Translations under genes and position numbers: made by a program
The notes under the pieces: generated by a model
Databases searched by the model: none
What the model saw: only the letters and a program-made list of their open reading frames with translations
What the model was told of the DNA's origin: nothing
In this document: positions 44,438 through 58,265 of the stretch, one piece after another
Layout: every line of letters starts with the position of its first letter
Numbering within the stretch: the first letter of the stretch is position 1
From: Prochlorococcus sp. AG-402-B05
GTDB lineage: Bacteria > Cyanobacteriota > Cyanobacteriia > PCC-6307 > Cyanobiaceae
Direction: 5' to 3'
NCBI GenBank assembly: GCA_003279635.1
Contig: QCHK01000006.1
Coordinates: forward strand, 1 to 64,000
DNA: 64,000 nucleotides

Positions 44438-44878
44438 CTACATCAACCAACTTGGAGTAAAACCAAAGTTTCCACCTCTTAATAAAGCAATAAATACTCC
44501 TAAAGCCAAGCTCAAGAAAATAGAAGTAATTAAAAGAAGAAGTGAAAACAATTCTCCACCTGATAATGGTCGCCTTACTCCTATCGATTTAGAAAACTGT
44601 ACAGGTTTTATATTTGTTAAATAAGGTTCCTTGTTCTGACTTATAAGATTATTATTTTTTTCTACAGACAAGTCATAGTTAGCCCTAAGAACAGGATCGC
44701 TTAATAAATCATAAGCCTCACAGACATTTTGAAATTGCCTTGTTGCTTCATCACTTGGTAAAGATGTCGTATCCGGATGAAGCCGCTTACTTAATTCACG
44801 GAAAGCTTTTCTAAGCTCTGCATTATTAGCAGAGGGAGAAACACCAAGCAGTTCGTAACAATTGGAAGAAGGGGCCAA
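44438..44878 (-). CDS. J-domain protein with C-terminal membrane anchor
   Basis: A 146-aa DnaJ-type co-chaperone. The J domain fills residues about 6-70 (YELLGVSPSANNAELRKAFR; the HPD motif is present in KRLHPDTTS; YDLLSDPVLRANYD). After a polar linker one hydrophobic helix (about 110-134) anchors the protein in a membrane. It lacks the Gly/Phe and zinc regions of full DnaJ. The start codon is TTG (44878) and no in-frame ATG lies ahead of the J domain. Confidence 0.85.
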   Translation of the reverse strand: MAPSSNCYELLGVSPSANNAELRKAFRELSKRLHPDTTSLPSDEATRQFQNVCEAYDLLSDPVLRANYDLSVEKNNNLISQNKEPYLTNIKPVQFSKSIGVRRPLSGGELFSLLLLITSIFLSLALGVFIALLRGGNFGFTPSWLM

Positions 44879-44955
44879 CTAAAGAAAATATGATCTAATA
44901 ATGTATAGATTTTATCTAAATATCTCAGGACTGACTAATTCAAAAACAATTAACA

Positions 44956-45702
44956 ATGTCTACTGATAAAAAAAACAGAACAGCAAGTCATCTCATGATA
45001 TGGAATGAGCTTAAATGGGCGCCAAGTGAAAAACAATTAGCTCAATTCATCCACTTGCAAGAATTACTTAAAGAATGGAATAAGAAGACCAACCTTACTC
45101 GTTTAGTCGATGGGGATGATTTCTGGACTGCACAAGTCTGTGATAGCTTGTTGCCACTCTATGAAGAACTCCAATATCCAGAAGTTTCTCATAAATATAT
45201 TGACATTGGTTCTGGCTGTGGATTTCCTGGCATAGCCATAGCAATAGCAATGCCAAATTCAGATATTACTCTTTTAGATTCTTCAAGTAAAAAAACAACT
45301 TTTCTGAAAGAAGTTTCTAAAGAGCTTGGATTGGATTCTCGGATAAAAGTCGTAACCGAACGTGCTGAGAAAGCAGGCAGGAATCCAATCTTTCGAAGTA
45401 ATTTTGACTATGCAATTGCAAGAGCAGTTGCTTCTGCAAATGTAGTAGCAGAATATCTCGTGCCTTTTTTAAATTCAACAGGTCAGGCGCTCATATTCAA
45501 AGGAAGCTGGAGTGAAACAGAGAAACAAATACTAAAAAAAGCTTTAGCTGAACTGAATGCAGAGATCCAAAGAACACATGAATTCATACTCCCTAACAAT
45601 CGCGGTATTAGAAATATTATTAGGATTAATTCTATTAATAAATGTCCCCATCAATACCCAAGATCAATTGGTAAACCCAAAAAACAGCCTTTAGGCTACT
45701 AA
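44956..45702 (+). CDS. rsmG: 16S rRNA (guanine527-N7)-methyltransferase
   Basis: A 248-aa SAM-dependent methyltransferase modifying G527 of 16S rRNA (GidB family). WNKKTNLTRLVDGDDFWTAQ and VCDSLLPL mark the N-terminal part, and IDIGSGCGFPGIAIAIAMP is the SAM loop. LLDSSSKKTTFLKEV and YAIARAVASANVVAEYLVPF follow. The normal length is about 210-245 aa. It converges with the aldo/keto reductase gene and overlaps it by 4 bp. Confidence 0.95.
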   Translation: MSTDKKNRTASHLMIWNELKWAPSEKQLAQFIHLQELLKEWNKKTNLTRLVDGDDFWTAQVCDSLLPLYEELQYPEVSHKYIDIGSGCGFPGIAIAIAMPNSDITLLDSSSKKTTFLKEVSKELGLDSRIKVVTERAEKAGRNPIFRSNFDYAIARAVASANVVAEYLVPFLNSTGQALIFKGSWSETEKQILKKALAELNAEIQRTHEFILPNNRGIRNIIRINSINKCPHQYPRSIGKPKKQPLGY

Positions 45703-46925
45703 ATCCCCCATAATCTATCTCTTCTTTCCCCTCCCAATCTATCTTTCAATTTTCTAAGTACAGAAGGTATTTCAGAGCTCCAAGGGCTATTAATCAAAAC
45801 TTTTTTCAAGTCATCCTCACTCACTTCACAATCCAAGCAATCTGCGTTTGCCCCTGGGAACCAATGTCCGCCTCTCCCTAAAAGACCATAACGATCTTTA
45901 ACAAAGCTTTCCATATCCCAAGCCTCTAATAAATTGTTTAGCCATAATAAAGTAGGTATATTTATCTCTCCTGGAGTCTGATCCCAGCGAGGTAGACCTA
46001 TATTCCAAGTAGTCAACCATGACTCTCCAAGCGACTTATACGAGGCATTTATTAGTCGCTTTTCTATGGTATTAATTACCCCATGCATGGTGTCAATTTT
46101 AGAAATCGCACTTAAATGAATATCCAGATCTTCAGGGATAGAGGCTCCAACACTTAATGTATGAATTCTTTTATCCCTCAAACAAAACAGATCGTTAAAT
46201 TCTATTGGATGCAAAGGACTACATAAATCTAAAAGTTTTAATGACGGTGTATGTAAATGACCTCCCTTATCAGTAGGACTTATAATAAAAACCCCCAAAT
46301 CATTAGCATCCGCTGCTTGCAAAGCTTTTTCGTTTTCCTGACGAATAAAATACCAATGCAAATTAACATAATCAAAAAAACCTGTTTCAATTGTCTTAAT
46401 TATCAGGTCAACGTTTGCATGAGTTGAGAAGCCAACATGACCAATGAGACCATCTTTTTGCCAACGACGAACAATTTGTAGACATCCATTAGGACGAATA
46501 GTCATATCTAAGTGTTCAGGAAGGTTGATACCATGAATAGCTAATAAATCAATTTTTTTGGAACCTAATCTACTCATGCTTAACTCAAGTTCTTGCTCGA
46601 ATATCGAAGGATCATTATTTGGTGGGACTTTCGTTTGCAATATTCTGTTTGGGTCATCGATTTGATCGAAGGCCCAGCCTATCTGGCGTTCTGATGTTCC
46701 ATAATGACGAGCAGTTTCTATATGATGCATACCTTTTTGAGCGGCATAGCTAATAGTTTTTTGCAATATGTCTTGTTGTTGATTATTGATCTCTTTAGGA
46801 TCTAGATCCTTCCAGCTTTGCTGAAAGCGCATCCCTCCCAGAGATAAAACTGGGATCTGAATATCTGTTCGCCCAAACCTTCTTCTAGGAATTGAATTGT
46901 TTTTACTATCTTTAATTATTTCCAC
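45699..46925 (-). CDS. Aldo/keto reductase family protein
   Basis: A 408-aa reductase with an N-terminal (beta/alpha)8 AKR domain (about 1-300): RFGRTDIQIPVLSLGGMRFQ, HIETARHYGTSERQIGWAFD, LQTKVPP and LLAIHGIN carry the usual tetrad positions, with Glu in place of the common Asp. The C-terminal part ends GANADCLDCEV and a basic tail, and may bind metal or another protein. It is downstream of a 4Fe-4S ferredoxin gene with 15 bp between them, which may supply electrons. The substrate is unknown. Confidence 0.85.
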   Translation of the reverse strand: MEIIKDSKNNSIPRRRFGRTDIQIPVLSLGGMRFQQSWKDLDPKEINNQQQDILQKTISYAAQKGMHHIETARHYGTSERQIGWAFDQIDDPNRILQTKVPPNNDPSIFEQELELSMSRLGSKKIDLLAIHGINLPEHLDMTIRPNGCLQIVRRWQKDGLIGHVGFSTHANVDLIIKTIETGFFDYVNLHWYFIRQENEKALQAADANDLGVFIISPTDKGGHLHTPSLKLLDLCSPLHPIEFNDLFCLRDKRIHTLSVGASIPEDLDIHLSAISKIDTMHGVINTIEKRLINASYKSLGESWLTTWNIGLPRWDQTPGEINIPTLLWLNNLLEAWDMESFVKDRYGLLGRGGHWFPGANADCLDCEVSEDDLKKVLINSPWSSEIPSVLRKLKDRLGGERRDRLWGI

Positions 46926-46940
46926 TTATTTTTTTTAAAA

Positions 46941-47360
46941 TCAAGTAACAGGTGGTAAGCCTAAATTCCTAAAATTATGATTTTTTATAACTTCCTCCAA
47001 TTTAATTAAATCTTCAAAAGAAACCCAATCTATGCAATCAACTGGACAGGTATCTATGGCTTCTTGTATTAATTCATCACTATCTCCATCTTGCCTAAAA
47101 GCTCTTGCTCTGCCTTCTTCTGGCTCCATTGCAAAAGTGTTAGTCGCAACTGAGCTGCAGTATGTACAGCCAATACATTTTCTCTCATCAACCCAAACAG
47201 CTTTTTCCCTTAACTTCCCTCCTAGGACTGGATCTCGACCACTAAGCTCAAAATCTTCATTATTAGCTGCTTCGAATGCAAGATTTGGATCATAAATATC
47301 ATTTAAGGGCTGATATTCAATAGACCTAGTTTCAAAAGCAGCTCTAGGATCAAAAGTCAA
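46941..47360 (-). CDS. 4Fe-4S ferredoxin-type protein
   Basis: A 139-aa protein with one ferredoxin domain. The cluster ligands appear as CIGCTYC and, about 40 residues later, CPVDC. A region of about 55 residues precedes the domain (RSIEYQPLNDIYDPN) and an acidic stretch follows the first cysteines. It lies between the Ycf35 gene (about 15 bp away) and the aldo/keto reductase, all on the minus strand. It probably feeds a reductase in a small redox cluster; the partner is not proven. Confidence 0.88.
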   Translation of the reverse strand: MTFDPRAAFETRSIEYQPLNDIYDPNLAFEAANNEDFELSGRDPVLGGKLREKAVWVDERKCIGCTYCSSVATNTFAMEPEEGRARAFRQDGDSDELIQEAIDTCPVDCIDWVSFEDLIKLEEVIKNHNFRNLGLPPVT

Positions 47361-47375
47361 TTTTCAAAAACAATC

Positions 47376-47768
47376 TTAGGAATCCCAGCGAGTAACAACT
47401 AGTTCTATTGATCCATCTAAATTTTGTTTTTGCTCAGACACTTGAAATCCCTCTTGAACTGTTGAATTAAGAACAGTATTGAGAGCATAGCGCTGGGTGA
47501 CTTGAGCTAAGAATCTTTCGATTGGTATTGATTGTTTCCAGAGATCAAGGTCAGTTACTAGTTCATATGATTTTGACCCTTCATTCCAACGAAATCCAAT
47601 ATCAGCCCCCTTACTCATTTCAACAGTCATTTGAGCTTTAACTGTTTGACCTCTATAACCTCTAACCAAATTTTCACCTTCGTTAGGTACATAACCTAAA
47701 TCAATAAGAGCTTGTTTTAGAAACTCTTTTTTACGAAGTTGGGTTTTTACTGTGCTGAAATGTGACAT
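47376..47768 (-). CDS. ycf35: Ycf35 (DUF1257) family protein
   Basis: A 130-aa soluble protein conserved in cyanobacteria and red-lineage plastids. Recognisable text is SHFSTVKTQLRKKEFLKQAL near the N-terminus, VRGYRGQTVKAQMTVEM in the middle and QVTQRYALNTVLNSTVQEGF towards the end. The function is unknown. Its ATG shares base 47768 with the end of the DUF2997 gene, so the two are translated together; the ferredoxin gene follows closely. Confidence 0.9.
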   Translation of the reverse strand: MSHFSTVKTQLRKKEFLKQALIDLGYVPNEGENLVRGYRGQTVKAQMTVEMSKGADIGFRWNEGSKSYELVTDLDLWKQSIPIERFLAQVTQRYALNTVLNSTVQEGFQVSEQKQNLDGSIELVVTRWDS

Positions 47769-47971
47769 CAGTGGATTTCTGCAGAAATAGTCTGTTTTTG
47801 AACCTTTTCACGAAGAAAGGTATCAGAGGTTGGCTCTCTTCTCTCAACGGTGCCTAAGGCATCCTCAAGCTTCTCAGTTAAATCGATACATGCTTCACCA
47901 ACAAGACCTTCAACGGTTTCTTCAACCCGCCCATCTTGTCGAATTTTAAAACGCAATGTTCGTTGTGGCAT
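47768..47971 (-). CDS. DUF2997 family protein
   Basis: A 67-aa protein beginning MPQRTLRFKIRQDGRVEETV, followed by EGLVGEACIDLTEKLEDALG, a pattern seen in DUF2997 proteins next to Ycf35 in cyanobacteria. I place the start at ATG 47971; the open frame extends to 47998 but those nine residues look non-conserved. It heads the cluster DUF2997-ycf35-ferredoxin-reductase. Confidence 0.85.
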   Translation of the reverse strand: MPQRTLRFKIRQDGRVEETVEGLVGEACIDLTEKLEDALGTVERREPTSDTFLREKVQKQTISAEIH

Positions 47972-48062
47972 GAAAGAGAGAGGCCCTAAGTGATGCATGA
48001 TATAGAAAAAAACTCTAGAAACGCGAATTATTAATTACAACGAATTGTTTTTGTACCAAAAA

Positions 48063-48872
48063 TTAAACCAATTGACCATCATCAATTAATGATTTTAATT
48101 TTTTTTGTACCTCTTGATTGTCCAATTGCTCCAAAGCTGTCCTTGCTTCATACCTGACAGAAGGCTCACGGTCATTCAATAGAACAGAAATAAAAGCCTC
48201 TACTGTGTGAATTTTGATTTCCTCACTCAAATGGCTGTAAAGGCGACCAAGAGACCAAATACAGTTACTCCTAACGATTGGTTCACCATCAATTTGCAAA
48301 CTTTCAAGCAATTGATTTGCTGCTGGTAAAGAGCTTTCTAATGAATTAAGGCCAACCTCTGCTAAAGAACTGGATGCCCAAAGTCGAACTGCCGCAACAT
48401 CTTGTTTTAATGCCTTGATCAGAGGTTCTAGAACGGGGGCATTTGAGTAATTTCCAAGACTCCAAGCAGTAGCTTTTCGCACATAAGCATTACTATCGAA
48501 CCTCAATAAATTCAATAAAATGTCGACAGCTTGCGGACAAGGATTTCTACCTAAAGCATAAACAGCACTCATCCTCACAACTGGAGAAGGTTCGTCAAGT
48601 AGAGGTAATAAAAATGGAAGAGCTCTAGAATCCCTATGTTCACAAAAGACTCTTAGACCTTGAAGTCTTTCTTCATTGCCAGATTGAAGCCATTTCAATG
48701 CAATATCACACTCTTTTGATGAATTCACTAGATCTTCATCAGTTTTATCTAGTTCAATTTCATCTAAAGGATCCCCAGCTAACTGAGCAGCTAATTCTCT
48801 AGCCAAGAGATCAGGGTCTATAGCCAAATTAGCCAACCCTTCTTTACTTAAATTTTGATTTACATCACTCAT
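48063..48872 (-). CDS. HEAT-repeat protein
   Basis: A 269-aa helical-repeat protein. After an acidic N-terminus (about 1-55), five or more HEAT-like units follow (about 60-255): RALPFLLPLLDEPSPVVRMS, then AVYALGRNPCPQAVDILLNL, YVRKATAWSLGNYSNAPVLE and VRLWASSSLAEVGL. The units match PBS-lyase-type HEAT repeats used in phycobilin lyases and scaffold proteins. Nothing shows a bound chromophore or partner, so the role is unknown. It is transcribed alone or with the DUF2997 cluster downstream. Confidence 0.85.
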   Translation of the reverse strand: MSDVNQNLSKEGLANLAIDPDLLARELAAQLAGDPLDEIELDKTDEDLVNSSKECDIALKWLQSGNEERLQGLRVFCEHRDSRALPFLLPLLDEPSPVVRMSAVYALGRNPCPQAVDILLNLLRFDSNAYVRKATAWSLGNYSNAPVLEPLIKALKQDVAAVRLWASSSLAEVGLNSLESSLPAANQLLESLQIDGEPIVRSNCIWSLGRLYSHLSEEIKIHTVEAFISVLLNDREPSVRYEARTALEQLDNQEVQKKLKSLIDDGQLV

Positions 48873-48896
48873 AGCTCTGACTGAAGAAGAGCAAGC

Positions 48897-49022
48897 TTAA
48901 TTAATTGGTGCTGGTGCAAGCATATCCCCAGGCAGCCATATTCGAGCACTGACTGCAAACAAAGCGATACCAAAAAGAGCAACAATCAAGATAGGGAAAA
49001 GAGTTGTCCGTAAGAAACCCAA
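48897..49022 (-). CDS. Short membrane peptide, 41 aa
   Basis: From a TTG at 49022 to TAA at 48897-48899 the minus strand encodes 41 residues with one long hydrophobic helix (FPILIVALFGIALFAVSARI) and the tail WLPGDMLAPAPIN. The size resembles small thylakoid subunits, but I do not recognise it as a named one. An in-frame TGA just upstream limits the start to this region. It fills the gap between the HEAT-repeat gene and the symporter. Confidence 0.5.
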   Translation of the reverse strand: MGFLRTTLFPILIVALFGIALFAVSARIWLPGDMLAPAPIN

Positions 49023-49087
49023 GGTTGCAAGTGAATTAGAATTTCATTTTGCTCTAAATTTTGACCATTTGGCTATGGATGGTCAAC

Positions 49088-50851
49088 TTATTGAGTTATT
49101 AGTCTTGTTTTTTTCATTAAAAACACACAACTGACCGCAATAGAGAGTGCAATCCAAGCACTCATTTGTTGATGTAATAAGAAAGCTCCAATGCTGAGTA
49201 ACCCACCATAGAGAATTCCTGAACCTAAAATGAAGCGACATCCGAGCAATAAAAAAGAATCAACTGGATCAATATTCAATTTTTTCCTTATTTTGCTCCA
49301 ACCAGGGCCTGGGGGTTTTACCTGCATTACAAATTTATTGAGTGTCTCCTCAGACTCTGGCTCAGTAAAAAATAAAGTAAGCAACCAAATCACGGCTGTA
49401 AATGAAGTTGTGAATAAAAGTCTTTTTCCGAAATCTTCAATTGTAAACGAAGGAGAAACGGAGGTAATTAAACCCATAAAGAAACCACTTAACATCGCCG
49501 AAAGTTCTGCCAGAGCATTAACTCGCCACCAAAACCACCTAAGCACAAGAACAGCGCCTGGGCCTGTACCTATCGCAATAACAAGTCTAAACATTGAACC
49601 AATACTGTTATTAAATAAAGCTGTTACGACTCCAATTAGAAGCAAAAAAATACTTGCAAGCTGACCCATAAGAATCATTTCTCTGGGGCCAGCCGATGGC
49701 CTCAAAAATCTTTTATACAGATCATGAGCAAGATAACTTGCCCCCCAATTAAGTGACGTGCTTACGGTACTCATAAATGCAGCAACCAATGAAACCAGGA
49801 CTAATCCAAGTCCAACAGGTGGTAAGTATGTAACAGCGAGGTTTGGATAACTTAATTCCCAGTCAGTTTGTTGAGGCAAGAGGACTAAACCAGCTAAGCC
49901 AACTAAAATCCAAAGCCAACTGCGAACAAGATAATTAACAATTAAAAAAACTATTCCTGCCAAAGTTGCTTGTTTTTCATCTTTTGTAGCCAATAAACGT
50001 TGAATAAATTCCCCACCACCATCACTACGTCTAAAACTCCACCACTGCAAAGAAATAAAAGCGAAAAAAGTAGTAATACTTATTCCTGAGCTATCCAACC
50101 AATTGAACCCATTTTTATTTAATGTCCATGGAAATAAAGAAAGCAGCTCAGGTCGATCTAATGCCTCTAGCCTTGTCAACAAATCCGTCATACCACCTGA
50201 GGCATCAAGTGCAACAAAGCAAACAGCAAATGCGCCTAAAATAGCTAATACTAGTTGTACAAAATCATTAACCACTACTGCCCAAAGCCCCCCTATTACA
50301 GTGTAAACAAGCAAAAACAAAGCAACAAAAATCATTAAAAGTATCGTGTCAGTAAAGGATCCAAATACAATATGTCCATCTACTACACCTAATGTTTCAG
50401 ACACTTTACGCATTGCCAAGAAAGCATAACCAATCCCAATACAATTGATTGGAACTGAGAGTAAGAAAGCTTTTATACCTCTTAAGTAAGCTGCTGCTCG
50501 CCCCCCATAACGTAATTCAGTGAAGGCTGCGTCAGTCAATACTCCACTACGCCTCCACAATGGAGCGAATATAACTGTCATGGCAACATGTGCAAGGCCA
50601 AAACTCCACCACTCCCAGTTTCCCGCTAAGCCTCTAGTCCCAACAATACCGGCAACATAAAGAGGTGTGTCAATCGAAAACGTTGTTGCAGCCATAGACA
50701 TACCTGCAAGTAATCCATTCAGACGACGACCAGCAACAAAATAATCTGCTTCATTATGATTTTTTAGAGAGATATAAATTCCTAATACTAAGGAAAAGAT
50801 CAAATAAACAAATAAAATAAACCAATCAATGAATGTCATAAGATTCCACAA
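49088..50851 (-). CDS. Sodium:solute symporter family transporter
   Basis: A 587-aa inner-membrane transporter of the SSS family with about 13 hydrophobic segments. ADYFVAGRRLNGLLAGMSMAATTFS is the typical first conserved block, followed by GGLWAVVVNDFVQLVLAILG and FMSTVSTSLNWGASYLAHDLYKRF, where the sodium-site Ser/Thr residues lie. The solute cannot be read from the sequence. The open frame starts at 50851; a second ATG five residues in (MTFIDWF) is a good alternative start. Confidence 0.9.
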   Translation of the reverse strand: MWNLMTFIDWFILFVYLIFSLVLGIYISLKNHNEADYFVAGRRLNGLLAGMSMAATTFSIDTPLYVAGIVGTRGLAGNWEWWSFGLAHVAMTVIFAPLWRRSGVLTDAAFTELRYGGRAAAYLRGIKAFLLSVPINCIGIGYAFLAMRKVSETLGVVDGHIVFGSFTDTILLMIFVALFLLVYTVIGGLWAVVVNDFVQLVLAILGAFAVCFVALDASGGMTDLLTRLEALDRPELLSLFPWTLNKNGFNWLDSSGISITTFFAFISLQWWSFRRSDGGGEFIQRLLATKDEKQATLAGIVFLIVNYLVRSWLWILVGLAGLVLLPQQTDWELSYPNLAVTYLPPVGLGLVLVSLVAAFMSTVSTSLNWGASYLAHDLYKRFLRPSAGPREMILMGQLASIFLLLIGVVTALFNNSIGSMFRLVIAIGTGPGAVLVLRWFWWRVNALAELSAMLSGFFMGLITSVSPSFTIEDFGKRLLFTTSFTAVIWLLTLFFTEPESEETLNKFVMQVKPPGPGWSKIRKKLNIDPVDSFLLLGCRFILGSGILYGGLLSIGAFLLHQQMSAWIALSIAVSCVFLMKKTRLITQ

Positions 50852-50869
50852 GACATATATATTTCCTTC

Positions 50870-52107
<1,238 letters not shown>

Positions 52108-52165
52108 TTATAAGTGGAAGAATTAAATATTAGAAAGTTTAAAAGAATAATGTAGAAAAATTCAT

Positions 52166-56284
<4,119 letters not shown>

Positions 56285-56315
56285 CTATTCAAAAAAAGTG
56301 GATTTGTTCTAAGGT

Positions 56316-58223
56316 TTATGAGGTAGCTGCTACCGCATCAATAATCGTATGGTTCATTACGACTCGGCCAACTGTAGTCAATATATAACGGCTAATTAAA
56401 CTTCCATCTTCATCTAATCGGTCACGTCGATATGTCCATTCCTCAACACGTGTACCATCTTTCAAAGTTTCTGACTTAAGCGGTTTCTGAAGCTCATCCT
56501 CATCCTCAATTTCACCAGAAAATCGAACCCAAACCCAATCATGTAAATCTATTCTTTTATCTTCAAGAGCTTGTAAAACGTCTTCAAGTGATGCATAGGT
56601 ATTTGAATAATCTCCAAACTTCGGCTGATTTGCTTGAGGCTGAATTGCGGTTAAGTAGTAAGACCCTAAAACCATATCTTGAGATGGGGTAACTATTGGA
56701 TCACCAGTTGCAGGGGAAAGTATGTTGTTACTCGCTAGCATTAACATCCTTGCCTCCGTTTGCGCCTCAATTGCCAAAGGTACATGAACAGCCATTTGAT
56801 CTCCATCAAAATCAGCATTAAAAGCTGGACATACCAATGGATGTAGCTGTATGGCTCGTCCAGCAACTAATTTAGGTTCAAAAGCTTGAATACCTAATCG
56901 GTGCAAAGTAGGAGCACGGTTGAGCAAGATAGGATGACCCTCTATGACTTCCTGTAATACCTGCATTACTTCATCGTCTGCTTTCTGTATCAATTTCTTT
57001 GCAGCTTTGATGTTATTGACGATGTTCTGGCGAATCAATCGATGAATTACAAAAGGCTGAAAAAGTTCTATAGCCATTTCCTTTGGCAATCCACATTGAT
57101 GCATTTTCAACTTGGGGCCAACTACTATTACCGAGCGACCTGAATAATCAACTCTTTTTCCAAGCAAATTCTGTCTAAATCTACCTTGCTTACCCTCGAT
57201 AATATCGCTTAATGATTTCAAGGGGCGATTATTTGCGCCAACAACAGTTCTTCCCCTTCTACCATTATCAATAAGTGCATCTACAGCCTCTTGTAGCATC
57301 CTTTTTTCATTTCTGACTATTATTTCTGGAGCTAGTATTTCCTGAAGACGAGCAAGACGGTTGTTCCTGTTAATAACTCTTCGATATAAGTCATTTAAAT
57401 CTGAGGTAGCGAATCTACCTCCATCTAATTGCACCATAGGCCTCAAATCAGGAGGTATTACAGGTATCGCATCTAAAACCATCCATTCTGGACTTGCACT
57501 TGTAGCAATAAAGTTATCTATTACCCTTAGTCTTTTTATAAGCTTAGCCCTTTTTTGACCTTTACTTGTTGCAATATCTTCTCGTAATTGTTCAGCAACT
57601 TCTTTTAAATTTAAATCTTCAAGTAATTGTTTTAAGGCCTCTGCACCTATGCCAACGATGGGTTCATTCTCAATAGTTGAATCCTCAGCATAAATCTCGT
57701 CTTCAATCTCAAGCCATTCATCTTCTGTTAATAGCTGCTTATATTTTAGATCTTTACTATCTCCAATATCTAACACCACATAACAATTAAAGTAAACAAT
57801 TTGCTCAACATCTCTAAGAGGCATGTCTAACAAAATAGCTACATAGCTAGGAATACCTTTTAGATACCAAACATGGGAGACAGGAGCGGCTAATTTAATA
57901 AACCCCATTCTATGTCTCCTTACCCGACTTTCTGTTACTTCAACACCGCACCTCTCACAAACAATTCCACGATGCCTAACCCTCTTATATTTCCCACAAT
58001 GACATTCCCAATCCTTTGAAGGACCAAAAATCTTTTCACAAAATAACCCATCCATTTCAGGCTTCAGTGTTCGATAATTTATTGTTTCTGGCTTAGTTAC
58101 TTCCCCTACGACCTGACCATTAGGCAAAGTCCTTTGCCCCCACTCCATTACTCTTTCAGGCGAAGCTAATTTTATTTTTACATAATCAAAATGATTTTCC
58201 GTACGTAGATTGCTATTAGTCAT
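56316..58223 (-). CDS. rpoC1: RNA polymerase gamma subunit (N-terminal part of beta')
   Basis: A 635-aa protein with the active-site magnesium loop NADFDGDQM at residues 469-477. The N-terminal zinc site uses C74, C76, C89 and C92 ([21 protein letters not shown]). The rudder and lid region ([20 protein letters not shown]) and [13 protein letters not shown] are also clear. The split of rpoC into rpoC1 and rpoC2 is diagnostic of cyanobacteria. It lies 42 bp after rpoB. Confidence 0.98.
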   Translation of the reverse strand: MTNSNLRTENHFDYVKIKLASPERVMEWGQRTLPNGQVVGEVTKPETINYRTLKPEMDGLFCEKIFGPSKDWECHCGKYKRVRHRGIVCERCGVEVTESRVRRHRMGFIKLAAPVSHVWYLKGIPSYVAILLDMPLRDVEQIVYFNCYVVLDIGDSKDLKYKQLLTEDEWLEIEDEIYAEDSTIENEPIVGIGAEALKQLLEDLNLKEVAEQLREDIATSKGQKRAKLIKRLRVIDNFIATSASPEWMVLDAIPVIPPDLRPMVQLDGGRFATSDLNDLYRRVINRNNRLARLQEILAPEIIVRNEKRMLQEAVDALIDNGRRGRTVVGANNRPLKSLSDIIEGKQGRFRQNLLGKRVDYSGRSVIVVGPKLKMHQCGLPKEMAIELFQPFVIHRLIRQNIVNNIKAAKKLIQKADDEVMQVLQEVIEGHPILLNRAPTLHRLGIQAFEPKLVAGRAIQLHPLVCPAFNADFDGDQMAVHVPLAIEAQTEARMLMLASNNILSPATGDPIVTPSQDMVLGSYYLTAIQPQANQPKFGDYSNTYASLEDVLQALEDKRIDLHDWVWVRFSGEIEDEDELQKPLKSETLKDGTRVEEWTYRRDRLDEDGSLISRYILTTVGRVVMNHTIIDAVAATS

Positions 58224-58265
58224 GAGAAATTAGTGTGATTAGATGATTTGTTTAAGTTGAGTCGA

